From assembly GCA_902491565.1 (NCBI GenBank), contig CABUIE010000001.1, forward strand, positions 62,001-126,000: DNA of 64,000 bases, read 5' to 3'. The first letter of the stretch is position 1. Each line of letters begins with the position of its first letter. Positions 8,772-16,739 of this stretch are shown piece by piece. A program made the position numbers and the translations under genes. The stretch is from an uncultured Collinsella sp. GTDB lineage: Bacteria > Actinomycetota > Coriobacteriia > Coriobacteriales > Coriobacteriaceae. A model generated the notes under the pieces. That model ran no database searches. It was not told where the DNA came from and saw only the letters and a program-made list of their open reading frames with translations.

Positions 8772-8914
8772 AAAGCTATTTTGGCTCGTCAATATATCGA
8801 AACCGATTTCGTGCAGTTATTTTACGAATTCTGCAAACAATTTCGGTAAACGGTCGATTTTTGGCTGCGAATAGGAGCATAATCAAAGTCCCGATTGGAT
8901 GTATTGGGATTACG

Positions 8915-8950
8915 ACAAGCCGCTCGGGTCGTTCCCGGGCGGCTTGTTTG
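8915..8950 (+). promoter_or_regulatory. Strong hairpin in the ldh leader
   Basis: ACAAGCCGCTCGGG pairs with CCCGGGCGGCTTGT around TCGTT (one G-U pair), followed by TTTG, 23 bases before the ldh start. It may be a weak terminator, an attenuator or an mRNA 5' stabiliser. The rest of the 8772-8914 gap is AT-rich and probably holds the ldh promoter, which I could not fix. Confidence 0.6.
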
Positions 8951-8972
8951 TGGAGTGAGATGGGAGTTTCTA

Positions 8973-9923
8973 ATGGTTAACGAGAAGAAGGTCGCTATTG
9001 TCGGCTGCGGTTTCGTCGGTTCGTCTTCGGCGTTCGCGCTGATGCAGAGCGGTCTGTTCTCCGAGATGGTCCTCATCGACGTGGACAAGAACCGCGCCGA
9101 GGGTGAGGCCCTGGATATCGCGCACGGCATGACGTTTGCCGAGCCGATGAAGATCTACGCCGGCGATTATTCCGATGTCGCCGACGCCGCCATGATCGTC
9201 GTCACCGCTGGCGCTGCCCAGAAGCCCGGTGAGACCCGCCTGGACCTGGTCAACAAGAACGTCAGCATCTTTAAGTCCATTATCCCCGAGATTAAGAAGT
9301 CCGGCTTCGATGGCATTCTGCTCATCGTCTCCAACCCGGTCGATGTTCTGACCTACGCCGCCATCAAGATGTCCGGCCTGCCCGAGGGCCACGTCATCGG
9401 CTCCGGCACCGTGCTCGACACTGGCCGTCTGCAGCAGATGCTTGGTGCCCACGTCGAGGTTGACCCGCGCGACGTTCAGGCCTATGTCATGGGTGAGCAC
9501 GGCGACTCCGAGTTTGTCGCTTGGTCCAGCGCCCAGGTTGCCGGCGTGCCGCTGAACACCTTCTGCGAGCTTCACGGCCACCTGGAGCATGAGGCTGCCG
9601 AGAAGCGCATCGCCGAGGACGTTAAGAACTCCGCCTACACCATCATCGAGAAGAAGCACGCCACCTACTACGGCGTCGCCATGGCCGTTAAGCGCATCTG
9701 CACCGCTGTTATGCGTGATGAGCAGACCGTTCTGCCCGTTTCCTCGCTCATGGTGGGCGAGTATGGCCTGTCCGATCTGGCCATCTCCATGCCGACGGTC
9801 GTTGGCCGCGACGGCGTCGTCTGCCGCGTCCCCGTGCCGCTGAACGACGACGAGCAGCATGAGCTCACCGTCTCCGCCAAGGCCCTCAAGGACATCATCG
9901 ACAGCGTCGACTTCTCCTGCTAA
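8973..9923 (+). CDS. ldh: L-lactate dehydrogenase
   Basis: 316 residues, standard for the family. The NAD-binding loop is VGCGFVGSSSAF near 9-20. The substrate Arg lies in GSGTVLDTGRLQQ and the catalytic His in MGEHGDSEF. It reduces pyruvate to L-lactate, regenerating NAD+ in fermentation. ATG 8973 follows GGGAG; the in-frame extension from 8895 crosses the leader hairpin and lacks family similarity. The gene is single, with its own hairpin leader and terminator. Confidence 0.95.
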   Translation: MVNEKKVAIVGCGFVGSSSAFALMQSGLFSEMVLIDVDKNRAEGEALDIAHGMTFAEPMKIYAGDYSDVADAAMIVVTAGAAQKPGETRLDLVNKNVSIFKSIIPEIKKSGFDGILLIVSNPVDVLTYAAIKMSGLPEGHVIGSGTVLDTGRLQQMLGAHVEVDPRDVQAYVMGEHGDSEFVAWSSAQVAGVPLNTFCELHGHLEHEAAEKRIAEDVKNSAYTIIEKKHATYYGVAMAVKRICTAVMRDEQTVLPVSSLMVGEYGLSDLAISMPTVVGRDGVVCRVPVPLNDDEQHELTVSAKALKDIIDSVDFSC

Positions 9924-9954
9924 ATCAAGCTCGCTAGAGCGAAAAGCTACAATG

Positions 9955-9990
9955 AAGGCGTCCGGGTCCACACGGCCCGGGCGCCTTTTT
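9955..9990 (+). terminator. Terminator after ldh
   Basis: AAGGCGTCCGGG pairs with CCCGGGCGCCTT (one mismatch) around an eight-base loop and runs into TTTTT. Confidence 0.9.
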
Positions 9991-9994
9991 GGTG

Positions 9995-10020
9995 CAAAGT
10001 AACCTGACTCCAATGCACCA
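9995..10020 (+). repeat. Short repeat copy A, upstream of the DUF2974 gene
   Basis: This 26-base stretch matches 11208-11233 at 21 of 26 positions, sharing CAAAGnAACCTG and ATGCnCCA. The two copies bracket the gene at 10038-11198 in direct orientation. Confidence 0.5.
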
Positions 10021-10037
10021 TAGTTGATGGGAGGGCC

Positions 10038-11198
10038 ATGTCGGATTCGCCTAATTTTTTGACCTATGTCCAGACGGCGTTTGATCCCTTTGAGGAGCGG
10101 CCGTTCTGCGCGGTGGATAGCCTGGTCTTTGCGTGGTTGTCCTATTTGCGCTTGCCGGGTGATATGGCGGGGCTGACGAACTGGCAGGGCCTAGACGTAC
10201 GCGAACTGCTGCGTGCCGAGTGCTACCGGGACATGATTGACGACTTGTGGGACCCAGAGGGAAGCAGGGCCTTGTTGGAGGCCGTGGCAGCAAATCCCAG
10301 ATACCGCGGCGTGCACGTTTGCGGCTATCGTGCCGTGAGCGATGTGGTGGCGACGGAGCAGTTTGCAGCCATGGCGTTCCGGTTTCCGGCGGGGTTTAGC
10401 TATCTTTCCTTCCGGGGGACCGACAGCACGATTGTGGGCTGGAAAGAGGACTTTAACATGGCGTTCCGGTGTCCTGTGCCGGCCCAGGAATCCGCGGCGC
10501 GTTATGTGGACGAGGCGGCGGATGCGATCGACGGGCCGCTTTTGTGCGGAGGTCATTCCAAGGGCGGAAACCTTGCGGTGTACGGTGCGGCGATGTGCTC
10601 CGATGTCGCCCGTGAGCGAATCGAACGGGCGTATTCCCATGATGGTCCAGGGTTCGTCGAGGAGTTTCTGAACGGCAACGCCTTTGCCGATCTTTCCGGT
10701 CGAATCGACAAGACGCTACCTCGGTCGTCGATCTTCGGCATGATGTTCGAGACACAAGAGGACTATGCCATCGTTGAGAGCACCGAGTTCAGCCTGCTGC
10801 AGCACAATCCCTTTAGCTGGGTGGTTGATGGTTGCGACTTCGTATACTGTGAGCGCCTGTCCGCCGGTGCTCGATACGTTGATGGCTCCATTCGCGAGAT
10901 GCTGCTTGCAGTGTCACCTAGCGAGCGCGAGCGTTTTGTAGATGCGTTGTTCTCCGTGTTTGAGGCTACGGACGCCGAACGGTTTGCGGATATCGCAGGA
11001 AATCTGCGTGAGAGTCTGCCCGTGATGCTCCAGGCTGCGCAAGGCTTTGACAAAGATACGCGACGCTTTATCTCGCAGACCATCGTGGCGATCCTTAAAT
11101 GCGCACTGTTGCCCAAACGACCCCAGATCGACGTGCCCGCTGCCGGCAAGAGTTTGGCAGAACAGCTCGAGGCTTGGCAGTCCGAGCTCCTGCGCTAG
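10038..11198 (+). CDS. DUF2974 (Mbeg1-like) alpha/beta-hydrolase
   Basis: 386 residues from ATG 10038 after GGGAGG. The N-terminal half has the VDSLVFAWLSYLRLP opening typical of DUF2974. Next come SYLSFRGTDSTIVGWKEDF and the nucleophile elbow GGHSKGGNLAVY, with a lipase-type GHSKG serine. SHDGPGF follows the elbow, as in other members. No signal peptide is present, so it is likely cytoplasmic. The substrate is not known for this family; lipase-like activity is inferred. The gene stands alone between two copies of a short direct repeat. Confidence 0.85.
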   Translation: MSDSPNFLTYVQTAFDPFEERPFCAVDSLVFAWLSYLRLPGDMAGLTNWQGLDVRELLRAECYRDMIDDLWDPEGSRALLEAVAANPRYRGVHVCGYRAVSDVVATEQFAAMAFRFPAGFSYLSFRGTDSTIVGWKEDFNMAFRCPVPAQESAARYVDEAADAIDGPLLCGGHSKGGNLAVYGAAMCSDVARERIERAYSHDGPGFVEEFLNGNAFADLSGRIDKTLPRSSIFGMMFETQEDYAIVESTEFSLLQHNPFSWVVDGCDFVYCERLSAGARYVDGSIREMLLAVSPSERERFVDALFSVFEATDAERFADIAGNLRESLPVMLQAAQGFDKDTRRFISQTIVAILKCALLPKRPQIDVPAAGKSLAEQLEAWQSELLR

Positions 11199-11207
11199 CC
11201 ATTGATA

Positions 11208-11233
11208 CAAAGCAACCTGTCCCCGATGCGCCA
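11208..11233 (+). repeat. Short repeat copy B, downstream of the DUF2974 gene
   Basis: Direct-orientation partner of 9995-10020 (21 of 26 identical), ten bases after the DUF2974 stop codon. Confidence 0.5.
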
Positions 11234-11309
11234 ATCTTCGATGCGCCTGGGGCGGGCTCGACCGCTATACTGGTTCGTGCCGAAATCGATCTAGAACGGA
11301 ATGCCGTAT

Positions 11310-12314
11310 ATGAAAATCAATCACGCGATTCTGCATATCCTGGACTTTGACTCTGCCGTCAACGTTATGAGCCAGCGCGAGTTGGATATCGAGAGCCGCA
11401 CCGTGCGTAATTTCGTAACCACGCACCTGCGGCGCGCTCGTACCTCGGCCGACAACAAACGCGCCACGTTTGCCGAGAACTCTGCGTTTGGTGGTGAGCT
11501 CAAGGGCTATTTCTTTGGCGAGCGCGAGTTCGTGGACCTGTCGCAGCAGATTGCGGAGTTTATCTCCTCCGAGCTCACCAAAGCCGAGAAAGCCGAGTCC
11601 ACCGACGTGCTCGTGGCTGATTTTGACGACGATGAGGATGCCCGCTGGTTTGCCGTGATGCTGCTGGGCTCCAAGCAGGCTTTTATGCACGAAGTGGGCC
11701 GCGAAGAGGGGGAGGTGCGCAACGACATCGCGCGCCACTACGCCATTCTGCCGAACCCCTCGCAAAAGGTGCCGAGCTATGCAATCGTGCGTGCAAGCAC
11801 CATGGAGATCGGCTATGTGGATAAGAAGCGCAAGATTGCCGGCGAGGATCGCATGCTCATTCCCGATGGCCTGCTGCAGTGCGACACGGGGGTATCGGGC
11901 AAGGAGGTCATCGACACCGTGACGCGTGTGGTCGAGGAAGTCGCCGAGGAGCACGGTGCCAACACGGCCGTGGCGCTCGCCAAGGTTAAGGCTGCCGTTG
12001 CCGAGAAAGTCGAGGATGACGAGGAGCTGCCGCCTTGGGATATCGTCGATGAGGTCTTTGAGGACGAACCAGTTATCAAGGAGAGCGTGCGCGCGGCACT
12101 GACTGAGGAGAAGGTGCCTGAGCGCGTTCCCGTGGAGCGCAAGCAAGTTGAGCGCGCGGCCGTGCGCAATCACAAGATCCGTACCGACACGGGCATCGTG
12201 ATCAGCTTCCCGGCCGAGATGGGTTCGAACTCCGAGTACATCGAGTTCGTCAATGAGCCCAACGGCCTCATCTCCATCGAGCTCAAGAATATCGGGTCAA
12301 TTGAGAATCGATAA
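11310..12314 (+). CDS. 37-kDa nucleoid-associated protein (NdpA/YejK family)
   Basis: 334 residues from ATG 11310, with AACGGA about ten bases upstream; ATG 11301 is an alternative. It begins MKINHAILHILDFD, matching the family's opening strand. It includes a FFGEREF region, the central ARWFAVMLLGSKQAFMHE strand-helix unit, and a C-terminal SFPAEM strand. Family members bind DNA or the nucleoid and are otherwise poorly understood. The protein is acidic, with a long EEKVPERVPVE linker. It is transcribed alone and ends at a strong terminator. Confidence 0.8.
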   Translation: MKINHAILHILDFDSAVNVMSQRELDIESRTVRNFVTTHLRRARTSADNKRATFAENSAFGGELKGYFFGEREFVDLSQQIAEFISSELTKAEKAESTDVLVADFDDDEDARWFAVMLLGSKQAFMHEVGREEGEVRNDIARHYAILPNPSQKVPSYAIVRASTMEIGYVDKKRKIAGEDRMLIPDGLLQCDTGVSGKEVIDTVTRVVEEVAEEHGANTAVALAKVKAAVAEKVEDDEELPPWDIVDEVFEDEPVIKESVRAALTEEKVPERVPVERKQVERAAVRNHKIRTDTGIVISFPAEMGSNSEYIEFVNEPNGLISIELKNIGSIENR

Positions 12315-12339
12315 ACTGCGCTTGGACGCTGCAAAAATA

Positions 12340-12375
12340 AAGGCCGAAGCCCCGGATGAGGGCTTCGGCCTTTTT
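12340..12375 (+). terminator. Terminator after the nucleoid protein gene
   Basis: AAGGCCGAAGCCC pairs with GGGCTTCGGCCTT around CGGATGA and ends in TTTTT. Confidence 0.9.
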
Positions 12376-12418
12376 ACTTGGGGCTGAATTACGTTGCAGG
12401 TCGAGCATACGTCAGCGA

Positions 12419-12516
12419 AAACGCCCCTAAGCGAGCAAGGTGACGTGAAAGAGGAGGGAAGCGTACTTCGGTACGCGACCGACGATTGAACGTCAGATTG
12501 CCGCTTAGGGGCGTTT
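12419..12516. repeat. 98-base nested palindrome with UUCG-capped core
   Basis: The outer arms AAACGCCCCTAAGCG and CGCTTAGGGGCGTTT pair perfectly. Inside are GCAA/TTGC and TGACGT/ACGTCA, separated by a 2x2 mismatch. The core is GCGTAC-TTCG-GTACGC (12461-12476), flanked by a purine-rich GAAAGAGGAGGGAA strand. It sits between convergent genes; on the minus strand the outer arm runs into TTTT, so it may end the dap operon. The internal organisation is richer than a terminator needs. Confidence 0.75.
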
Positions 12517-12529
12517 GCAGCGTCGGGCC

Positions 12530-12557
12530 GTTACGGCGTTTGGTAAAACGCCGTAAC
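12530..12557 (-). terminator. Perfect hairpin directly after dapH
   Basis: GTTACGGCGTTT and AAACGCCGTAAC pair without mismatch around GGTA, two bases past the dapH stop. No U-run follows, so it may protect the 3' end rather than terminate. Confidence 0.6.
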
Positions 12558-12559
12558 TA

Positions 12560-13279
12560 TTAAAGCTGGCGCAGGCCCTCTTCCAGGCCGGTCTTGCTGT
12601 CGGTCTTCTCGTCGCGCATCTTGATGGCGCGGGCGGGGACACCGGCCACGACGGCGCCGGCGGGGACGTCCTCGACGCACACGGCGCCGGCGGCAACTAC
12701 AGCACCCTTGCCCACGTGCACGCCTTCCAGGACCACGGCGTTTGCGCCGATCATGACATCGTCCTCGATGATGACGGGCGTGGCGCTGGCGGGCTCCACA
12801 ACGCCTGCCAGCACGGTGCCGGCGCCGATGTGGCAGTTCTTGCCCACGGTGGCGCGACCGCCCAGCACGGCGCCCATATCGATCATGGAACCCTCGCCGA
12901 TAACGGAGCCGATGTTGATGATGGCGCCCATCATGATGACGGCACGGTCGCCAATCTCGACGCGGTCGCGGATGATCGCGCCCGGCTCGATGCGGGCGTT
13001 GATGCCCTTAAGGTCGAGCATGGGGACGGCGGAGTTGCGGCAGTCATTCTCGACGTCGTAGTAATCGATGGAATCGGCGTTGGCGTCCAGGATGGCTTTG
13101 AGCTCGTCCCAGTCGCCAAAGACGGTCTTGCCGCGACGGCCGCCGTAGACATGTGCGTCGCCCCAGGCAACCTTCATGCCGGGTTTCTCGCGCACATACA
13201 GCTTGACAGGCGTCTTTTTAGGCGCGGTGGCGATGTAATTGATAATCTCCTGGGCATCCATCTCGGCTGCGTTGCTCAT
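12560..13279 (-). CDS. dapH: Tetrahydrodipicolinate N-acetyltransferase
   Basis: 239 residues, the family length. A short N-terminal DapH domain (AQEIINYIATAPKKTPVKLY) precedes a left-handed beta-helix of hexapeptide repeats, with IEPGAIIRD, VIMMGAIINIG and MIDMGAVLGG. It acetylates tetrahydrodipicolinate with acetyl-CoA in the acetylase branch of diaminopimelate synthesis. ATG 13279 follows AAAGGAGAG; the gene starts 39 bases after dapB and is the last of the riboswitch-controlled operon. Its presence implies the branch that also needs an acetyl-DAP aminotransferase and a deacetylase, for which candidates lie at 7608 and 16740. Confidence 0.93.
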   Translation of the reverse strand: MSNAAEMDAQEIINYIATAPKKTPVKLYVREKPGMKVAWGDAHVYGGRRGKTVFGDWDELKAILDANADSIDYYDVENDCRNSAVPMLDLKGINARIEPGAIIRDRVEIGDRAVIMMGAIINIGSVIGEGSMIDMGAVLGGRATVGKNCHIGAGTVLAGVVEPASATPVIIEDDVMIGANAVVLEGVHVGKGAVVAAGAVCVEDVPAGAVVAGVPARAIKMRDEKTDSKTGLEEGLRQL

Positions 13280-13318
13280 TCGCTATCTCTCCTTTGGGTG
13301 GATTCGGTTGATACCTGG

Positions 13319-14059
13319 TTAGGCAAACATGACCTGGTCGAACGTATAGAAGCCGGGTTCGCGGGCGACGAGCTTCTGCGCGGCTGCCAGGGCGCCGTTG
13401 ACAAAGATCTGACGGCTCGTGGCGCGGTGGGTGAGCGTGACCTCCTCGTCCTGGCCAAAGAAACTCACTTCGTGGACGCCGGCGACAGTGCCACCGCGCA
13501 GCGAGTGCATGCCGATCTCCTTGGGATCGCGTGCTCCGCACATGCCCTCGCGGCCATAGACGGGGTGGTAGCCTGCCTCGGGCTCGGCTTCGACGACGGC
13601 GTCGAGCAACAACTTGGCAGTGCCGCTGGGGGCGTCGACCTTTTGGTTATGGTGCGTCTCGACGATTTCGCAGTCAAAGCCGGGCAGCTCGCGTGTAGCC
13701 TGCGCTACCAGATGGCGCAGGGCTGCGATACCGATGGAGTAATTGCCCGAGTGCATAACGCGGGTGTTCTGGCCCAGCTCACGCAGGCGGTCCATCTGCT
13801 CGGGGGTGTAGCCTGTGGTGCCTGAGACCAACGCCGCGCCCGTGCGCTCGACATAGGCGACGACAGCGTCGAAGGTCGCGACGTTCGAGAAGTCGATAAT
13901 CACATCGGCAGCCGGTGCGTTCTCGAGCTCGCTCAAATCGAAGCCAATCTGGGCCACGATATCAAAAACGGGCTGCCCGGCGGCATCGACAATGCTTTCG
14001 GCGGTGGTGCGGATGAGCGAGCCCATGCGGCCCGTTCCCATAATGACGGTCTTAATCAA
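13319..14059 (-). CDS. dapB: 4-hydroxy-tetrahydrodipicolinate reductase
   Basis: 246 residues. The Rossmann loop is IMGTGRMGS near 6-14 and the signature is ETHHNQKVDAPSGTA. It reduces 4-hydroxy-tetrahydrodipicolinate with NAD(P)H. The start is a TTG at 14059 whose TTGATTAA overlaps the end of the upstream dapA frame by eight bases; the next ATG would remove the first beta strand. No good ribosome site is visible, so translation is probably coupled to the preceding gene. Confidence 0.93.
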   Translation of the reverse strand: MIKTVIMGTGRMGSLIRTTAESIVDAAGQPVFDIVAQIGFDLSELENAPAADVIIDFSNVATFDAVVAYVERTGAALVSGTTGYTPEQMDRLRELGQNTRVMHSGNYSIGIAALRHLVAQATRELPGFDCEIVETHHNQKVDAPSGTAKLLLDAVVEAEPEAGYHPVYGREGMCGARDPKEIGMHSLRGGTVAGVHEVSFFGQDEEVTLTHRATSRQIFVNGALAAAQKLVAREPGFYTFDQVMFA

Positions 14060-16361
14060 GCAGACCAGCTCCCTTCAGAGCATCGGTAAGTGCGGATCGC
14101 GTGTCGTCTGCCATGGGGCACAGCGGCATACGGTAGTTTGCCTCGATCATGCCCATCTGGGCGAGCGCTTCCTTAACGGGGATGGGGTTGACCTCGCTAA
14201 AGAGGGCATTGATGAGCGGCTGACCGGCAATCTGGATATCGCGGGCGCGCTCCACGTCGCCGTCCAAATAGGCGTGGCACATGTCGTGCACGAGCTGCGG
14301 CTGAACATCGGCCCACACGCTGATGGTGCCCGAGGCGCCCAGGCTCATGAGCGGCACGGTAAGCGCGTCCTCGCCCGAGTACATGCGGAAGTCGTCTGAC
14401 AGCAGGTGAGCGATCTTGGCCGCGTAGGCGACGTCGCCCGAGGCTTCCTTAATACCCATGATGTTGGGATGTGCGGCCAGGCGCTCTACGTTGTGCTCGC
14501 TGATACCGCAGCCGCAACGACCGGGGATGTTGTACAGGATGCAGGGAATGTCCACGGCATCGGCTACGGTCTTAAAGTGCTGATAGATACCCTCTTCGTT
14601 AGACTTGTTGTAGTAGGGGGTAATGAGCAGCAGGCCGTCGGCTCCCAAGCCCTGGTAAGTAAGCGACTTGGTGAGCATGGTCTGCGTGGAGTTGGAGCCC
14701 GAGCCGGCGATGACGGGGACGCGTCCTGCAACTTGCTTGACCACCGCGGCGACAACGGAGTTGTCCTCGTCGTCGGTCATCGTGGCGCTCTCGCCGGTGG
14801 TGCCTAGGGTGAGGATGGCGTCGGTGCCGTTTTGCAGGTGGAAATCGATAAGGCGCCCAAGCGCGTCAAAGTCGACACTGCCGTCCTTTTTAAACGGCGT
14901 AACTAGGGCGACGGTTGAGCCCTCGAGATTGCGGATGTCCATGTTCTTCCCCTTCGCCTCTGCGATCTGGATGCGTTTGTTCCATTGAGCTGCGACTGCC
15001 AAGCGCTCGTCTTTGGCGCGACGGCGTGCACTTTCGGCGCGCGACTTGGCCAGCAGCTCTCGGCCGGACGGCAGCACGTCGAGCGTGGCAAAGTAATCGC
15101 CCGGGCGCTCGGCGCGGCGGATGAGGTCGGCCGCGCCATCGGGGCGCAGCAGGACCTCGGCCGAGCGCAGCCGTCCGTTGTAGTTGTAGCCCATGGAGTA
15201 GCCATGCGCACCGGTATCGTGGATTACAAGCAGGTCACCCATGTCGATATGCGGCAGCTCGCGATCGATAGCGAACTTGTCGTTGTTCTCGCATAGGTTG
15301 CCCGTGATGTCATAGGTGTTCGTGACGGACGCTGTGGCCTTGTCGGCGCCGCCCGGCTGACCCATTACCGTAATGTGGTGGTAGGCGCCATACATGGCAG
15401 GGCGAATCAAATCGACGGCGCTTGCATCGACACCGATATAGTCCTTGTAGATCTGCTTCTCGTGGATGGCCTTGGTGACCAGGCAGCCGTAGGGGCCCAT
15501 CATAAAGCGGCCCATCTCGGTGCAGATCGCCACATCGCCCATGCCGGCGGGAACCAGGATCTCGTCGTATGCCGCGTGTACTCCCTCGCCGATGGCGCGA
15601 ATGTCGTTGGTCTGCTGCTCGGGCAGGTAGGGGATGCCGACGCCGCCGGACAGATTGATGAAGGCGACGTGTGCGCCGGTCTCGCGCTCCAGGCGTACGG
15701 CAAGCTCAAAGAGGATGCGCGCGAGCTTGGGGTAGTAGTCGTTGGTGACAGTGTTGCTGGCAAGGAATGCGTGGATGCCAAAGTCCTCGGCGCCCTTGGC
15801 CTTGAGCATGCGGAAGGCCTCGAAGAGCTGCTCGGTGGTCATGCCATATTTGGAGTCGCCCGGGTTGTCCATGATGCCGTTGGAGAGCTGGAACAGGCCG
15901 CCTGGATTAAAGCGGCAGCTGACCGTCTTGGGGATGGGCCCCGCAACGCGCTCAAAGAACCCGATGTGGCTGATGTCGTCAAAGTTGACGATGGCACCCA
16001 GCTTGTCGGCGAGCTCAAAGTCGGCAGCCGGTGTGTCGTTGGACGAGAACATGATGTCGTGTCCCGTGATACCCAGTGAGCGGGCGATCATGAGCTCGGT
16101 ATAGCTCGAGCAATCGCAGCCGCAGCCGTATTCGTTGAGAATGGAGATGAGCGCCGGGTTGGGGTTGGCCTTGACGGCAAAGTATTCCTTAAAGCCCGGG
16201 TTCCATGCAAAGGCGTCGCGCACTTCTTGCATGTTGCGGCGGATGCCCGCCTCGTCGTATAGATGAAACGGCGTGGGGAACTGCTCGACGATATGCTCGA
16301 GTGTCTCCTTGTCCACAAACGGCTGCTTGGCCGCATATGCCTCGTTGGGGGTCAATGCCAT
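14052..16361 (-). CDS. Fused diaminopimelate decarboxylase - dihydrodipicolinate synthase
   Basis: One frame of 769 residues. Residues 1 to about 473 are LysA: PLP-lysine in FAVKANPNP, NLSGGVGIPY, EMGRFMMGPYG and HDTGAHGYSMGYNYNG. Residues ~474-769 are DapA: GSTVALVTPF, LGTTGES, the catalytic Tyr and Lys in YNIPGR and MGIKEASGD. No stop separates them. An internal ATG at 14942 (MDIRNLEGS) is preceded by GAAGGGGAAG, so DapA may also be made separately. The two halves catalyse the last and first committed steps of the pathway. ATG 16361 follows GCGAGG and a lysine riboswitch. A natural fusion is most likely; a lost stop codon is the alternative. Confidence 0.9.
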   Translation of the reverse strand: MALTPNEAYAAKQPFVDKETLEHIVEQFPTPFHLYDEAGIRRNMQEVRDAFAWNPGFKEYFAVKANPNPALISILNEYGCGCDCSSYTELMIARSLGITGHDIMFSSNDTPAADFELADKLGAIVNFDDISHIGFFERVAGPIPKTVSCRFNPGGLFQLSNGIMDNPGDSKYGMTTEQLFEAFRMLKAKGAEDFGIHAFLASNTVTNDYYPKLARILFELAVRLERETGAHVAFINLSGGVGIPYLPEQQTNDIRAIGEGVHAAYDEILVPAGMGDVAICTEMGRFMMGPYGCLVTKAIHEKQIYKDYIGVDASAVDLIRPAMYGAYHHITVMGQPGGADKATASVTNTYDITGNLCENNDKFAIDRELPHIDMGDLLVIHDTGAHGYSMGYNYNGRLRSAEVLLRPDGAADLIRRAERPGDYFATLDVLPSGRELLAKSRAESARRRAKDERLAVAAQWNKRIQIAEAKGKNMDIRNLEGSTVALVTPFKKDGSVDFDALGRLIDFHLQNGTDAILTLGTTGESATMTDDEDNSVVAAVVKQVAGRVPVIAGSGSNSTQTMLTKSLTYQGLGADGLLLITPYYNKSNEEGIYQHFKTVADAVDIPCILYNIPGRCGCGISEHNVERLAAHPNIMGIKEASGDVAYAAKIAHLLSDDFRMYSGEDALTVPLMSLGASGTISVWADVQPQLVHDMCHAYLDGDVERARDIQIAGQPLINALFSEVNPIPVKEALAQMGMIEANYRMPLCPMADDTRSALTDALKGAGLLD

Positions 16362-16432
16362 GTCCCGTAAACCTCGCTATCCAGACGGCGCCATCTGCGC
16401 ATCGAATCCGCATAGCGTGGACCCAATGTCCG

Positions 16433-16589
16433 GATAGCGCTCCCGCATTGCTGCAGACAGTCCTGTGGGTGTTTCCCACAGGCCCACCAGGTTGTTCGTG
16501 CCCGAAAAACCCAGTTCGGCGGGTTTCGCCTCCCCACGGGGTCAAAGCCTGCCGGCTCGCCCGCGGCTCTTCGTGCCCGCGCCTCTATC
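16433..16589 (-). promoter_or_regulatory. Lysine riboswitch (L box)
   Basis: Read on the minus strand, P1 is formed by GATAG (16585-16589) and CTATC (16433-16437). Between them, in the canonical order, are GATAGAGGCGCG, TGGGGAGGCG, CGCCGAACTGGG, the kissing/P5 region with CCTGTGGG-CCCACAGG, GGACTGTC and GGGAGCGCTATC. These match the core of known lysC/lysA L boxes. It lies 70-230 bases before lysA-dapA. Downstream, GTCTGGATAGCG (16375-16386) abuts the ribosome site GCGAGG and is complementary to the P1 3' strand region CGCTATCCGGAC (16428-16439), suggesting control of translation start. Confidence 0.88.
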
Positions 16590-16739
16590 AAGTGGTAAAG
16601 ACCCTATCACGTTGCACTTTACCAAACAAGAGTATTCGTATATAACGTTTAAAAAATGCAGCAATATGCTGGAAACATGTGTGCCACAATCCTGTATCAC
16701 AATAAGTTGCAACAGATGTGCCTCACGAAGGGATTCTCT

